NCBI RefSeq assembly: GCF_021738965.1
Contig: NZ_JAKKOQ010000001.1
Span: 372,001 to 436,000 of the forward strand
DNA from: Gordonia zhenghanii
Lineage (GTDB): Bacteria > Actinomycetota > Actinomycetes > Mycobacteriales > Mycobacteriaceae
DNA length: 64,000 nucleotides
Reading direction: 5' to 3'
A model generated the notes under the pieces. That model worked only from the letters and a program-made list of their open reading frames with translations, was not told the origin of the DNA and made no database searches. A program made the translations under genes and the position numbers. Below, piece after piece: positions 47,882 to 58,602 of this stretch. Position 1 is the stretch's first letter. Every line of letters starts with the position of its first letter.

Positions 47882-48370
47882 TCAGAGCGCAGCTTCGATC
47901 GCCGAGACAACTTCGGGTGCGTCGGGCTCGGTGCGTGGCCGGAACCGTGCGACGGGCTCACCGTCGGAGGAGACGAGGAACTTCTCGAAGTTCCACTGAA
48001 TGTCGCCTGCTTCGCCGTCGGCGTCCGGGGTCTGTGTCAGCGCCGTGTACAGCGGATGGCGGTCGTCACCGTTGACGTCGGCCTTCTCCAGAAGCGGGAA
48101 GCTGACGCCGTACGTGGTGGAGCAGAAGGTGGCGATCTCGTCGGCGGTGCCCGGTTCCTGGCCCATGAACTGGTTGCACGGCATGCCGACGACCGTCAGC
48201 CCCTTGGGTCCGTAGGTCTTCTGTAACTGTTCGAGGGCCGTGTACTGCGGGGTGAGTCCGCACTTGGACGCCACGTTGACGACGAGCAGCGGGCCGGTCA
48301 GGTCGCCGAGGCTCATCGGCGAGCCGTCGAGTGCGTTCACCGGGATGGACTTGATGTTCGAGTGACTCAT
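47882..48370 (-). CDS. Glutathione-peroxidase-family thiol peroxidase
   Basis: The 162-residue protein has peroxidatic Cys in NVASKCGLTPQY, then VVGMPCNQFMGQEPG (Gln motif with a second Cys) and IQWNFEKFLVSSDGEPV (Trp-Asn motif). It is a Cys form, not selenocysteine. Since mycolic-acid bacteria lack glutathione, thioredoxin is the likely reductant (inference). The ATG at 48370 is chosen because TAGGCT lies exactly 7 bases before it and the upstream extension lacks conservation. It diverges from a MarR regulator, with 80 bases between starts. Confidence 0.92.
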   Translation of the reverse strand: MSHSNIKSIPVNALDGSPMSLGDLTGPLLVVNVASKCGLTPQYTALEQLQKTYGPKGLTVVGMPCNQFMGQEPGTADEIATFCSTTYGVSFPLLEKADVNGDDRHPLYTALTQTPDADGEAGDIQWNFEKFLVSSDGEPVARFRPRTEPDAPEVVSAIEAAL

Positions 48371-48377
48371 ACCCCAC

Positions 48378-48383
48378 AGCCTA
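48378..48383 (-). promoter_or_regulatory. Candidate -10 box for glutathione peroxidase gene
   Basis: On the minus strand TAGGCT fits TANNNT and is separated from the ATG by 7 bases (GTGGGGT). A leaderless or near-leaderless transcript is likely, although GTGGGG could also act as a weak ribosome site. Confidence 0.4.
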
Positions 48384-48450
48384 ATCACGGTGAGCAACCT
48401 CACGAGTCGTTGTGTTGCAGCAATAGTTGCGTGCCCGTAAGTTCTTTGAG

Positions 48451-48924
48451 GTGTCTTCTCCCTCTGTCGTAGACGAATCAGTCACTGCCACCTGTGCGGT
48501 GCTGTTCCGATTCCTCGACGCACTCTCGTGCCAGCAGAGCGCTCACGCTGCGGATTCACTCGCCGCGCTCGACATGCCACTCTCGCACCTGCGGATGCTC
48601 TTCACGCTGGGTCGCAAGGACGAAGCGGTCTCGGTGAACACACTGGCTGACGCGGTCGGCCTCTCGCTCGCAGCGGCGGGCCGGGGCGCCGATCGTCTGG
48701 TCGGGCTCGAACTCGTCGATCGGCGAGAAGACCCCGACGATCGTCGAGTCAAGCGACTCTCGCTCACCGACAAGGGGCGCACGCTGCTTGCCGAACAGTT
48801 CACGCAGCATTCAGACGATCTCGCTGACGTGATCGCCACACTGCCAGAGCAACTGCGAAACACCTTGCGCAGCACTCTGTCCGACGTCCTCACCCACCTC
48901 TCACCAGAGAAAGTGACCTCATGA
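48451..48924 (+). CDS. MarR-family transcriptional regulator
   Basis: The 157-residue winged-helix protein has SVNTLADAVGLSLAAAGRGADRLVGLELVDRREDPDDRRVKRLSLTDKGRTLL, the MarR DNA-binding region with the DDRRVKRLSLT wing. Flanking helices would form the dimer. Start is uncertain: GTG 48451 is taken, but TTG 48427 is in frame. The stop overlaps the transporter ATG as ATGA, so it most likely controls this efflux gene and itself. A short dyad TGTTGC-A-GCAATA at 48413-48425 upstream is a possible operator. Confidence 0.86.
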   Translation: MSSPSVVDESVTATCAVLFRFLDALSCQQSAHAADSLAALDMPLSHLRMLFTLGRKDEAVSVNTLADAVGLSLAAAGRGADRLVGLELVDRREDPDDRRVKRLSLTDKGRTLLAEQFTQHSDDLADVIATLPEQLRNTLRSTLSDVLTHLSPEKVTS

Positions 48925-50435
48925 CTTCATCCGTCTCGGCCCCTGCGCCGGACAAACTCGGCCGCGATGTGTTCATCGTCGCCGGTGTGGTCGTCCTCGG
49001 CGCGATCATGTCGATCCTCGACGTGACCGTCGTCGGCGTCGCACAGAACACCTTCGCGCAGGAGTTCTCCTCGACGCCCGCAAGCGTCGCATGGTCGATG
49101 ACCGGCTACACGCTGGCCCTGGCCGCCGTGATCCCGATCGCGAGTTGGGCCGCTTCACGCTTCGGCACCCGAAACGTGTACCTCGCCTCACTCGTCCTGT
49201 TCCTGATCGGCTCGATCCTGTGCGCCTTGGCCACGAGCATCGGCACCCTGGTCGCGTTCCGCGTCATCCAGGGTCTCGGCGGCGGTCTGCTCATGCCCAT
49301 CGGCATGATGATCATGACCAAGGCGGCAGGCCCGGCTCGCGTCGGCTCGGTCATGGCCGTTCTCGGCATCCCGATGCTGCTCGGCCCGATCGCCGGCCCG
49401 ATCCTCGGCGGCTGGCTGATCGAGATCGCGTCGTGGCACTGGGTCTTCCTGATCAACATCCCGATCGGCCTCATCGCCATCGTCTACGCCTGGTTCGTGC
49501 TGCCCTCCGACAAAGACAAGGTCCGTCCGTCGATCGACGGCATCGGCCTGCTGCTGCTGTCCCCGGGTCTCGCGCTGTTCCTGTTCGGCGTCTCCTCGAG
49601 CGCCGAGGAGTCGACGTTCTCGGTGCCCAAGGTCTACCTTCCGATGATCTTCGGAGCCCTGCTCGTCATCGGCTTCGTCTTCCACGCACTGCGTTCGAAG
49701 AATCCGCTGATCGACCTGCGTCTGTTCAAGAACCGCACCCTGATGGTCTCGGTGCTCACCATGGTGACCTTCATGATCGCGTTCTTCGGCTCGTCGCTGC
49801 TGTACCCGCAGTACTTCATCGGCGTCCGCGGCGAGACCACTCTGATCGCCGGTCTGCTGCTGGCCCCGCAGGGCATCGGCGCCATGCTGACCATGCCGAT
49901 CGCAGGCAAGATGACCGACAAGATGGGGCCGGGCAAGTTCGTGCTCGGCGGCCTGGTACTCCTCGTCATCGGTGTCGGCGCGTTCGTCTTCCTCGGCCCG
50001 GACACCTCGTACCTGTACCTGTGCGGCGCACTGTTCATCCAGGGTCTCGGTATGGGCATGACGATGATGCCGATCATGTCGGCGGCTCTCGCCACCCTGA
50101 AGCCCGAACAGGTCAACGACGGCTCCACGTTGGTGAACGTCGTCCAGCAGACTGCGTCGTCGATCGGCTCCGCCGTGATCACGGTCGTCTACACCGGACT
50201 GCTGACCGCAGGCGCCACCCTCGCAATCGGTTCGAACGTCGCACCGGACATGGTGCCCACGGACGTGCCGCAGGGTGTCCTCGACCTCGGATTCGACGAT
50301 GCCGCCTCGGCGTTCGCCACGACGTTCATCATCAGCACCGTCCTGGTCGCGCTGACGCTCATCCCGGCGTTCTTCCTGCCCCGCAAGAAGATCGCGCAAG
50401 CCGAAGGAGTCGAGACCCCGGTCTTGGCGCACTGA
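48921..50435 (+). CDS. DHA2-family (EmrB/QacA-type) drug exporter
   Basis: The 504-residue membrane protein has 14 predicted helices. Seen are SILDVTVVGVAQNTFAQEF in helix 1, WSMTGYTLALAAVIPIASWAASRFGTRN (motif A region), RVIQGLGGGLLMPIGMMIM (motif B) and GIPMLLGPIAGPILGGWLIE (motif C). These mark a proton-driven multidrug antiporter. The start overlaps the marR stop, and a strong hairpin follows the stop. Induction by its substrates through MarR is likely. Confidence 0.92.
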   Translation: MTSSVSAPAPDKLGRDVFIVAGVVVLGAIMSILDVTVVGVAQNTFAQEFSSTPASVAWSMTGYTLALAAVIPIASWAASRFGTRNVYLASLVLFLIGSILCALATSIGTLVAFRVIQGLGGGLLMPIGMMIMTKAAGPARVGSVMAVLGIPMLLGPIAGPILGGWLIEIASWHWVFLINIPIGLIAIVYAWFVLPSDKDKVRPSIDGIGLLLLSPGLALFLFGVSSSAEESTFSVPKVYLPMIFGALLVIGFVFHALRSKNPLIDLRLFKNRTLMVSVLTMVTFMIAFFGSSLLYPQYFIGVRGETTLIAGLLLAPQGIGAMLTMPIAGKMTDKMGPGKFVLGGLVLLVIGVGAFVFLGPDTSYLYLCGALFIQGLGMGMTMMPIMSAALATLKPEQVNDGSTLVNVVQQTASSIGSAVITVVYTGLLTAGATLAIGSNVAPDMVPTDVPQGVLDLGFDDAASAFATTFIISTVLVALTLIPAFFLPRKKIAQAEGVETPVLAH

Positions 50436-50451
50436 CGCACACTGCGAAATG

Positions 50452-50487
50452 AACTGTGCCCCGCTGCGAAAGCAGCGGGGCACAGTT
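50452..50487. terminator. Bidirectional hairpin terminator
   Basis: AACTGTGCCCCGCTGC (50452-50467) pairs perfectly with GCAGCGGGGCACAGTT (50472-50487) around a GAAA tetraloop, followed by CTTTGC. It lies between the convergent MFS exporter and the S9 peptidase (stop at 50496). Confidence 0.92.
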
Positions 50488-50495
50488 CTTTGCAG

Positions 50496-52622
50496 CTACA
50501 CAGTCACGGCACCGGACTCACGCAGGATCCAGGCGAGTTCGTACGCCGTCTCCTCCCACTGCTTGTACCGGCCGCTCACGCCGCCGTGGCCTGCCGACAT
50601 CTCTGTCTTGAGCAGGACAGGACGACCAGAAGTCGTCGATTCCTGGAGTCGCGCAACCCATTTGGCCGCCTCGGTGAACAGCACTCTGGTGTCGTTGAGC
50701 GACGCGAGAGCGAGGATCGCCGGGTAGTCGCGCGGGGCGACGTTCTCGTACGGCGAATACGACTTCATGTAGTCGTACACATTCGGGTCGTGGTACGGGT
50801 CGCCCCACTCGTCCCATTCGGTGACGGTCAACGGCAGGGTCGGATCGAGCATCGAGGTGAGAGCGTCGACGAACGGGACCGCCGCCAGCACACCGCGGAA
50901 CAGTTCCGGCGCCATGTTCGCGACCGCGCCCATCAGGAGTCCGCCCGCCGAGCCGCCGTCGGCGATCAGCTGCTGCGGCGACGTGCGGCCGGTGTCGATG
51001 AGATGGCGTGCGACGTCGATGTAGTCGGTGAACGTGTTGCGCTTGTGCATGAGTCGGCCGCCCTCGTACCACGGCCGACCGAGTTCGCCGCCGCCGCGGA
51101 TGTGCGCGTAGGCCATGACGACGCCGCGGTCCAGAAGCGAGAGTCGGGACACCGCGAAACCCGGGTCGATCGGGGTCTCGTACGCGCCGTATCCGACGAG
51201 CAGAACCGGTGCCGGGCCGTCGGCGAGGTCGCGGCGCCGCACCAACGACACCGGGATGCGAGTGCCGTCCTGCGCGGTCGCCCAGTCGCGGGTCGCGACG
51301 TATTCGGACGGGTCGTAGTCGCCGAGCACCGTCTGCCGACGCAACAGGGTCCGTTGGCCGGTCGCTACGTCGAGGTCGAGCGCCTCGACCGGGTCGACGA
51401 AGCTCGTGTAGACGATCCGCAGACGGGGTGTGCCCCACTCGGGGTTCGATCCGAGACCCGCAGAACAGAGGTCCTGGTCGAAACGCACTTCGACGAAGTC
51501 GTCGATCGTCGGAACACCGCGCACCGCACGCAGATCGGCGACGGCCAGCTTCGGGAGCGCATCCGATCGGTACGACAGCACGAGATAGTCACGGAAGCTG
51601 TCGACATCCTCGATGCGGCGCGACGGATCGTGCGGGATGAACGGGCGACGCGCTCCGATGTCGTCGACGGGCGCGATGTCCACCGCGTAGTTGACGGCCT
51701 TGGCGCCGTCCACCTCCCCGTTGTGCACGATCAGGAAGTAGTCGTCGCCGTCGATGCGCGCGTGGTCGACGCCGTACTCGGTGCCCGGAGTGCGCCCCGC
51801 GACGGAGACGAACTCGCCGGTCGGGTCGTCGGCCGACAGCACGAACATCTCCGACGTCAGCTTCGAGTCGGCCCCGATCAACAGGTATTCCTCGCTCGGC
51901 GTCGATCCGACGCCCACCCAGAAGTGCTCATCGGGCTCGTGGAACACCTTCACGTCGTCGGCGCCTGCGCCGACCTCGTGACGCCACACAGTGTCGGGTC
52001 GCCATGCGTCGTCGACGGTGAGGTAGAAGACGAACCGGCCGTCCTTGGACCAGGTTGCCCCGCCCGCGGTGTCGCGAACTTCACCCGGCAGGTCGATGCC
52101 GGTCCCGAGGTCGCGGAATCGCAGTGTGTACCGCTCGTCGCCTTCGGTGTCGACGCTGTACGCGAGTCGCGTGCCGTCGTGCGACACCGACAGCGCGCCC
52201 ATGCTGAAGAACTCGGTGCCTGCGGCTTCCCGGTTGGCGTCGAAGAACACTTCCTCGCTGGGAAGCGCGGCGTCGACCGAGACCTCCGGCGGTGTCCAGT
52301 CGTCGTCGCCGCGGATCGGGCACCGGCAGTACTTGGCGTAGCTCTGTCCCTCGGTGGTCCGTGCGAAGTACCAGTAGCCTTCACTGCGCGTGGGCAGCCC
52401 CATGTCGGTCTCTTGGGTACGCGCCTTGATCTCGCCGAAGATGGCCGTCCGGAGATCCGCGAGGTCGGCGGTCTGCGCTTCGGTGTGCGCGTTCTGACCG
52501 TCGAGGTAGGCGATCACCTCAGGGTCGGTCTTGTCGCGCAGCCACTCGTAGTCGTCGACGAACACGTCACCGTGGTGGACGCGCTCGGAGCGAACCTTCT
52601 TCGCGATCGGTGCGGCCGTCAT
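50496..52622 (-). CDS. ptrB: Oligopeptidase B / prolyl oligopeptidase family (S9A)
   Basis: The 708-residue serine peptidase has an N-terminal seven-bladed propeller (about 70-420) and a C-terminal hydrolase domain: VLLVGYGAYETPIDPGF, MAYAHIRGGGELGRPWYEGGR, catalytic Ser in DGGSAGGLLMGAV, Asp in LASLNDTRV, His in SAGHGGVSGRY. The WYEGGR and GGxSAGG patterns are typical of oligopeptidase B, which cuts short peptides after basic residues. The ATG at 52622 shares its first base with the purC stop (TGATG), so it is coupled to purC, as in M. tuberculosis where ptrB also adjoins purC. Confidence 0.93.
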   Translation of the reverse strand: MTAAPIAKKVRSERVHHGDVFVDDYEWLRDKTDPEVIAYLDGQNAHTEAQTADLADLRTAIFGEIKARTQETDMGLPTRSEGYWYFARTTEGQSYAKYCRCPIRGDDDWTPPEVSVDAALPSEEVFFDANREAAGTEFFSMGALSVSHDGTRLAYSVDTEGDERYTLRFRDLGTGIDLPGEVRDTAGGATWSKDGRFVFYLTVDDAWRPDTVWRHEVGAGADDVKVFHEPDEHFWVGVGSTPSEEYLLIGADSKLTSEMFVLSADDPTGEFVSVAGRTPGTEYGVDHARIDGDDYFLIVHNGEVDGAKAVNYAVDIAPVDDIGARRPFIPHDPSRRIEDVDSFRDYLVLSYRSDALPKLAVADLRAVRGVPTIDDFVEVRFDQDLCSAGLGSNPEWGTPRLRIVYTSFVDPVEALDLDVATGQRTLLRRQTVLGDYDPSEYVATRDWATAQDGTRIPVSLVRRRDLADGPAPVLLVGYGAYETPIDPGFAVSRLSLLDRGVVMAYAHIRGGGELGRPWYEGGRLMHKRNTFTDYIDVARHLIDTGRTSPQQLIADGGSAGGLLMGAVANMAPELFRGVLAAVPFVDALTSMLDPTLPLTVTEWDEWGDPYHDPNVYDYMKSYSPYENVAPRDYPAILALASLNDTRVLFTEAAKWVARLQESTTSGRPVLLKTEMSAGHGGVSGRYKQWEETAYELAWILRESGAVTV

Positions 52623-53512
52623 CAGACTCGGTCCGCCCAGTCGGCGAAACGCAACTGCGAGATGCGTTCGTAAGCTTCGATATAGCGCTGTCTGGTCCGT
52701 TCGACGACGTCGGCCGGGAGGGCAGGCGGCTGTTGCTCGGACGCCTTGTCCCACCCCGATTCGTCTCCGGTGAGCCAGTTGCGGACGATCTGCTTGTCGA
52801 AGCTCGGCTGCACCTGCCCGGGGGTGTACGCCTGCGCGTCCCAGTACCGGGACGAGTCGGGGGTCAGAACCTCGTCGGCGAGGACGAGTGATCCGTCGGC
52901 TGCCTGCCCGAACTCGAACTTGGTGTCGGCCAGAATGATTCCGCGATCGGCGGCGAGTGCGGCTCCGCGTCCGTAGATGTCGAGCGTCGCATCGCGGAGC
53001 TGGTCGGCCAGTTCGCGGCCGACGGTGTCCGCGACCTGCTCGAAGGAGACGTTCTCGTCGTGGTCGCCGACCGCGGCCTTGGTCGCGGGCGTGAAGATCG
53101 GCTCCGGCAGCTTGTCCGACTCCCCGAGTCCGTCGGGCAGCGCGACGCCGCACACCGAACCGGTGGCACGGTAGTCCACGAGTCCTGAGCCGGTCAGGTA
53201 GCCGCGTGCCACGCACTCGACGGGCACCATCGGCAACTTCTCGACGACCATCGACCGTCCGACGAGTTCGGCCGGGATCCGCTCGTCGTCGGGTCCGCCG
53301 GCCAGGTGGTTCGGCACCCCGAGAGCGTCGAACCAGAAGAAGCTGGCCGCCGTCAGTATCCGCCCCTTGTCGGGGATCGGCGTCGACAGGACGAAGTCGT
53401 AGGCGGAGATTCGATCCGAGGTGACCAACAGCAGGGTCGTCTCGTCGATCTCGTAGATGTCACGGACCTTGCCGGACGCGATGTGTCGGTAGGACTCGAG
53501 TGCTGGACGCAT
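52622..53512 (-). CDS. purC: SAICAR synthetase PurC
   Basis: This enzyme of 296 residues joins aspartate to CAIR. It shows [11 protein letters not shown] (ATP loop), [33 protein letters not shown], and LADTKFEFG / [16 protein letters not shown]. All are intact and the length is normal. It lies 57 bases after the purB stop on the same strand and is directly coupled to ptrB. Confidence 0.97.
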   Translation of the reverse strand: MRPALESYRHIASGKVRDIYEIDETTLLLVTSDRISAYDFVLSTPIPDKGRILTAASFFWFDALGVPNHLAGGPDDERIPAELVGRSMVVEKLPMVPVECVARGYLTGSGLVDYRATGSVCGVALPDGLGESDKLPEPIFTPATKAAVGDHDENVSFEQVADTVGRELADQLRDATLDIYGRGAALAADRGIILADTKFEFGQAADGSLVLADEVLTPDSSRYWDAQAYTPGQVQPSFDKQIVRNWLTGDESGWDKASEQQPPALPADVVERTRQRYIEAYERISQLRFADWADRV

Positions 53513-53569
53513 GGAGTGGGTGAACCTAACGGGTCGGTCTTCGTAGAGTGGGTCGTCGCTTGCGTCGGC

Positions 53570-54997
53570 TCAGAGGATCGGTGCGGGCGCGTACGCCGCG
53601 GCGGCCGGGTAGGCCTCGATCCACTTCTGCGCTTGTTCGACGACGGAGGCGACTTGGGCTTCGGCCGCGCCGGAGAACGCTGACTTGTCAGCGATCAGCG
53701 CGTCGAGCTGCGCCCGATCGAGCGGGATGCGGCTGTCGGCGGCGAGCCGGTCGATCAGATCCGGTTCGCGCCCCTCCTCGCGCATCGCGAGAGCGACGGC
53801 CACGGCGTTCTCCTTGATCGCCTCGTGCGCGCTCTCGCGGCCGACGCCTGCGCGCACCGATGCCATCAGCACCTTGGTGGTGGCGAGGAACGGGAGGTAG
53901 CGGTCGAGTTCGTTGGCGATGACGGCCGGGTAGGCCCCGAACTCAGCGAGCACCGTCAGGAACGTCTCGATGAGTCCGTCGATCGCGAAGAACGCGTCGG
54001 GCAGTGCGACTCGGCGCACCACCGAGCAGAACACGTCGCCCTCATTCCACTGTGCGCCGGAAAGCTCGCCGGTCATCGACGCGTAACCGCGCAGGATCAC
54101 CGCGAGCCCGTTGACGCGCTCGCAGCTGCGGGTGTTCATCTTGTGCGGCATCGCCGAACTGCCGACCTGCCCCGGCTGGAAGCCTTCGGTGACCAGTTCG
54201 TGGCCCGCCATCAGGCGGATCGTGGTGGCCAGCGACGACGGGCCCGCCGCGACCTGGACGAGCGCGGAGACGACGTCGTAGTCGAGGGAACGCGGATACA
54301 CCTGGCCGACGGAGGTCAGTGCGTTGGAGAAGCCGAGATGCTCGGCGACCGCGCCCTCGAGCTCGTCGAGTCGGGCGGCGTCGCCGTCGAGCAGGTCGAG
54401 CATGTCCTGGCTGGTGCCCATCGGCCCCTTGATGCCGCGGAGCGGGTACCGGGCGATCAGCTCGTCGACGCGGGTCAGGGCGATCATCAGCTCGTCGGCC
54501 GCCGACGCGAACCGCTTGCCGAGGGTCGTCGACTGCGCGGCGACGTTGTGGCTGCGGCCGGCCATGACGACCGTCGCGTATGCGGCGGCGCGCTCGGTGA
54601 TGCGGGCGAGCACAGCGACGCCGTGGGCGCGGACGTGCTGCAGCGACAGCAGGACCTGCAATTGCTCGACGTTCTCGGTGAGGTCCCGGCTCGTCATTCC
54701 CTTGTGTATGTGTTCGTGGCCGGCGAGAGCGTTGAACTCCTCGATCCGCGCCTTCACGTCGTGGCGGGTGACGCGCTCGCGGTCGGCGATCGAGCCGAGG
54801 TCGATCTGATCGACCACCTTCTCGTAGTCGGCGATCGCTTCCGCCGGCACATCGATCCCGAGGTCGCGCTGCGCCTTCATCACCGCGATCCAGAGCTGAC
54901 GCTCCAACGCGATCTTGTGCTGCGGCGACCAGATCTGCGCGAGATCCGCAGACGCGTACCGATTGGCGAGGACATTACTGATAGCAGGTTTTCCCAC
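53570..54997 (-). CDS. purB: Adenylosuccinate lyase PurB
   Basis: The 475-residue lyase acts in purine synthesis (SAICAR to AICAR, and adenylosuccinate to AMP). Motifs: RHDVKARIEEFNALAGHEHIHKGMTSRDLTENVEQ, AGRSHNVAAQSTTLGKRFA and the flexible catalytic loop VGSSAMPHKMNTRSCE. The start is GTG at 54997 (MGKPAISNVLANRYAS). There is no SD, and TAGACT lies exactly 7 bases upstream, so the mRNA is probably leaderless. It diverges from a Cys-rich miniprotein. Confidence 0.96.
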   Translation of the reverse strand: MGKPAISNVLANRYASADLAQIWSPQHKIALERQLWIAVMKAQRDLGIDVPAEAIADYEKVVDQIDLGSIADRERVTRHDVKARIEEFNALAGHEHIHKGMTSRDLTENVEQLQVLLSLQHVRAHGVAVLARITERAAAYATVVMAGRSHNVAAQSTTLGKRFASAADELMIALTRVDELIARYPLRGIKGPMGTSQDMLDLLDGDAARLDELEGAVAEHLGFSNALTSVGQVYPRSLDYDVVSALVQVAAGPSSLATTIRLMAGHELVTEGFQPGQVGSSAMPHKMNTRSCERVNGLAVILRGYASMTGELSGAQWNEGDVFCSVVRRVALPDAFFAIDGLIETFLTVLAEFGAYPAVIANELDRYLPFLATTKVLMASVRAGVGRESAHEAIKENAVAVALAMREEGREPDLIDRLAADSRIPLDRAQLDALIADKSAFSGAAEAQVASVVEQAQKWIEAYPAAAAYAPAPIL

Positions 54998-55004
54998 GTT
55001 GTGC

Positions 55005-55010
55005 AGTCTA
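55005..55010 (-). promoter_or_regulatory. Candidate -10 box for leaderless purB transcript
   Basis: On the minus strand TAGACT (TANNNT) is followed by GCACAAC and then the purB GTG. There is no Shine-Dalgarno sequence in the gap. Confidence 0.55.
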
Positions 55011-55041
55011 GTGCCGGTTCATCGTCGGAGCGAAAATCGCG

Positions 55042-55047
55042 TATCCT
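55042..55047 (+). promoter_or_regulatory. Candidate -10 box for leaderless miniprotein transcript
   Basis: TATCCT fits TANNNT and is separated by CGACACC (7 bases) from the ATG at 55055. It is back to back with the purB promoter, 31 bases away. Confidence 0.55.
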
Positions 55048-55054
55048 CGACACC

Positions 55055-55174
55055 ATGTGTTACCCCGTCACCTGCAAGACCTGCGGCAAGACAACCTGGG
55101 ACGGCTGCGGTGCCCACATCGACGAGGTCATGACTCCGCTCCCCCAGGACCAGCGCTGCACCTGCCCTCGCTGA
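55055..55174 (+). CDS. 39-residue Cys-rich, probable zinc-binding miniprotein
   Basis: The miniprotein MCYPVTCKTCGKTTWDGCGA continues with HIDEVMTPLPQDQRCTCPR. Six cysteines, including CxxC (TCKTC), a GCG and a final CxC, plus one His, look like a zinc ribbon or knuckle. From memory, very similar miniproteins beginning MCxPVTCxTCGKTTWxGCG are widespread in actinobacteria, which argues that it is real. There is no SD, and a TANNNT box lies 7 bases upstream. It is 3 bases ahead of the esterase gene. Function is unknown. Confidence 0.75.
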   Translation: MCYPVTCKTCGKTTWDGCGAHIDEVMTPLPQDQRCTCPR

Positions 55175-55177
55175 CGA

Positions 55178-56078
55178 GTGCAGACGTCACCAGTCTCCCG
55201 TCGCACTCTTCTCGCCGGCGGAACAGGCCTCGCCGCAGGCCTGGCCGGGTTCGGGCTCGCAGCGTGCGCGTCGGACGATGCCGTGGCCCCGCGTGGTGCC
55301 GCGCACACCGGCGCGGACGACGAGCTGGCCATTGAGACGACGCCCCCGACCATTCCCGACGATCCGCCGCTGATCACCGGCGAGTTCGTGTCCGCGAAGA
55401 TGGCCGGGCGGACCACACGGTGGGCGATGACGCGGCCTCGCGGCGTGACCGGCGAACTGCCGGTCGTCATCGTCGCGCACGCGTTGAACATCGACGAGAA
55501 GTCCATCTTCAGCAAGGGCCTCAACATTCAGAGCGTCGTCCAGCAGCATGTCGATGCAGGCAATCCGCCGTTCGCCGTCGCGTGCGTCGACGTGGACCGC
55601 AACTACTTTCACCTGAGGACCGACGGAGCCGACGGCGCCGCGATGATCATCGACGAGTTCATCCCGATGCTCGAGGCGAGCCCGGAACTGAATCTGCGGA
55701 CCGACAAGATCGGGCTGTTCGGGTGGTCGATGGGCGGCTACGGGGCGTTGCGGATCGGCGCGATCCTCGGCCCGCAGCGGGTCGCGGCGATCGCTGTGAG
55801 CTCGCCCGCGATGTGGGCCGATCCCACTCAGTTCCCACCACGCGCCTTCGACTCACAGGCCGACTACCGGGCGAATTCGATGTTCGGTCAGCAGCACGTG
55901 TTCGCGAACATCCCGTTGATGATCAGCGTCGGAACGTCGGACCAGTTCTACCTGTACACGCGTCAGTGGGCGGCGAACCTGCATCCGCCTGCCGCGTTCG
56001 CGACGGGACCGGGTGGGCACACCACCCGCTACTGGCGTTCGGTGCTCCCCGACCAGGTCGCGTTCCTGGGCCGCGAGT

Positions 56079-56089
<11 letters not shown>
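55178..56089 (+). CDS. Tat-exported lipoprotein esterase (alpha/beta hydrolase)
   Basis: The 303-residue protein has a twin-arginine signal SRRTLLAGG (residues 7-15), a hydrophobic stretch and a lipobox LAAC near residue 30. The hydrolase core has [13 protein letters not shown] (nucleophile Ser), and a late His in [15 protein letters not shown]. Overall it resembles esterase D / antigen-85-like hydrolases. The GTG start lies 3 bases after the miniprotein stop. Its 3' end overlaps the convergent purD end by 11 bases. Substrate unknown. Confidence 0.84.
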
Positions 56090-57332
<1,243 letters not shown>

Positions 57333-57335
57333 GCA

Positions 57336-58547
57336 TCACAGCGTAGCGGGTGTGAACTTCTCGCTGAATTCGATGATGAGGGTCGGCAGCACCGGCGCCA
57401 GTGACCCGACGACGACGGCGATCAGGAGTGGGGCGCCAGCGGCGACCAACACGATCCCGATGACGATCGGGACGAGTGCGGCGACGACGAGGACCAGTTC
57501 CATCCCGGAGGGTCCAGCGAGGTAGTAGTGCGCGACGATCACGCCGACGGTGAAGACCGCCAACGGAATCGCGACGGCCAGCATCACCATCAGTTCGGAG
57601 TCGTGGGTCTCGCCCGCTATCCACTTCGATATCAGGTGCATTCCCGCTCCGACCGCCGCGCACGCGATGAAGACCGGGATCATCCCGTACCCCCACGGGA
57701 AGCAACGCTCCCGGTTCGCGTCGAGCGCTTCGCCGTTCGGCATAACCGAGTACAGCCACCACATCGCGAAAGTGACGCCGAGGGCCGTCGCACCGAGCAC
57801 CGCGGTCTGCATCGTCCACCCGGTCAGACCGATCTCGGCCTGCAGGACGGCGACGGTGCCGACGACCCCTTCGCCGAGGGTGATGACGATGAGCGTCGAG
57901 TACCGCTCGGTGATGTGAAACGGATTCCACGGAGTCTTGGCAATCCTCGTCTCCGCGACCAACGGTCCGAGGAACTCGACGACGGCGCACGCCGCGATCG
58001 CGATCAGCGTCGTCCGGAGCCCCATCGGCGCGAGCGCGACGACCGTCCAGCCGACCTGCGCGACGATGCACGCCACCGCATACGTCAGGCAGGTCGATCG
58101 GTACTCCGCCGACTCGCGAGCGGCGCGCAACCACTGTGGAACCAGCCCGATCCGCATCACCATGTACCCGAAGACGATGACCTTCAAGTCGACGTGGGCG
58201 TGCGCGTCGATCGACGAGAACACTTGCGGCACACCGACAGCCATCACGGAGACGCCGATCATCTGGACGAGTACCGACAGGCGGAACCACGGGTCGTCGG
58301 TGTCGAACGCCGACGCGAACCAGGCGAAGTTGATCCACGCCCAGATCGCGCTGAACGAGACGAGGACGTAGCCGACGACGGCGACGAAGACCTTCCCGTC
58401 GGCCAGGTAGTCCGCGAGTTGGACCCCGGCCACCGAGAACAGAACGACGAAGATCAGGTCGTAGAAGACTTCCAGTCCACTCCCGGCCCGCTCGCCTTCG
58501 TCAGGGTCTCGCCCCGCCATCCGTCGCAACTGAGTTCGCACAGGCAC
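57336..58547 (-). CDS. LtrA-family (low temperature requirement A) membrane protein
   Basis: The 403-residue integral membrane protein has about 10-12 helices. The LtrA hallmark segments are present: LEVFYDLIFVVLFSVAGVQLA near the N-terminus, WINFAWFASAFDTDD, and HITERYSTLIVITLGEGVVG in the middle. The biochemical role of this family is unknown. The start is a GTG (58547). purD follows by 3 bases, so the two are probably cotranscribed. Confidence 0.88.
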   Translation of the reverse strand: MPVRTQLRRMAGRDPDEGERAGSGLEVFYDLIFVVLFSVAGVQLADYLADGKVFVAVVGYVLVSFSAIWAWINFAWFASAFDTDDPWFRLSVLVQMIGVSVMAVGVPQVFSSIDAHAHVDLKVIVFGYMVMRIGLVPQWLRAARESAEYRSTCLTYAVACIVAQVGWTVVALAPMGLRTTLIAIAACAVVEFLGPLVAETRIAKTPWNPFHITERYSTLIVITLGEGVVGTVAVLQAEIGLTGWTMQTAVLGATALGVTFAMWWLYSVMPNGEALDANRERCFPWGYGMIPVFIACAAVGAGMHLISKWIAGETHDSELMVMLAVAIPLAVFTVGVIVAHYYLAGPSGMELVLVVAALVPIVIGIVLVAAGAPLLIAVVVGSLAPVLPTLIIEFSEKFTPATL

Positions 58548-58602
58548 GTAGTCAGCCTAGTTCTTGCGCGGGCTAGTCACCGCTCAAGTCGTACAGCGTC
58601 AC

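Noticed and set aside
50490..52673. Long plus-strand frame of 727 codons
   Set aside because: Antisense shadow of the S9 oligopeptidase; the protein shows no family features.
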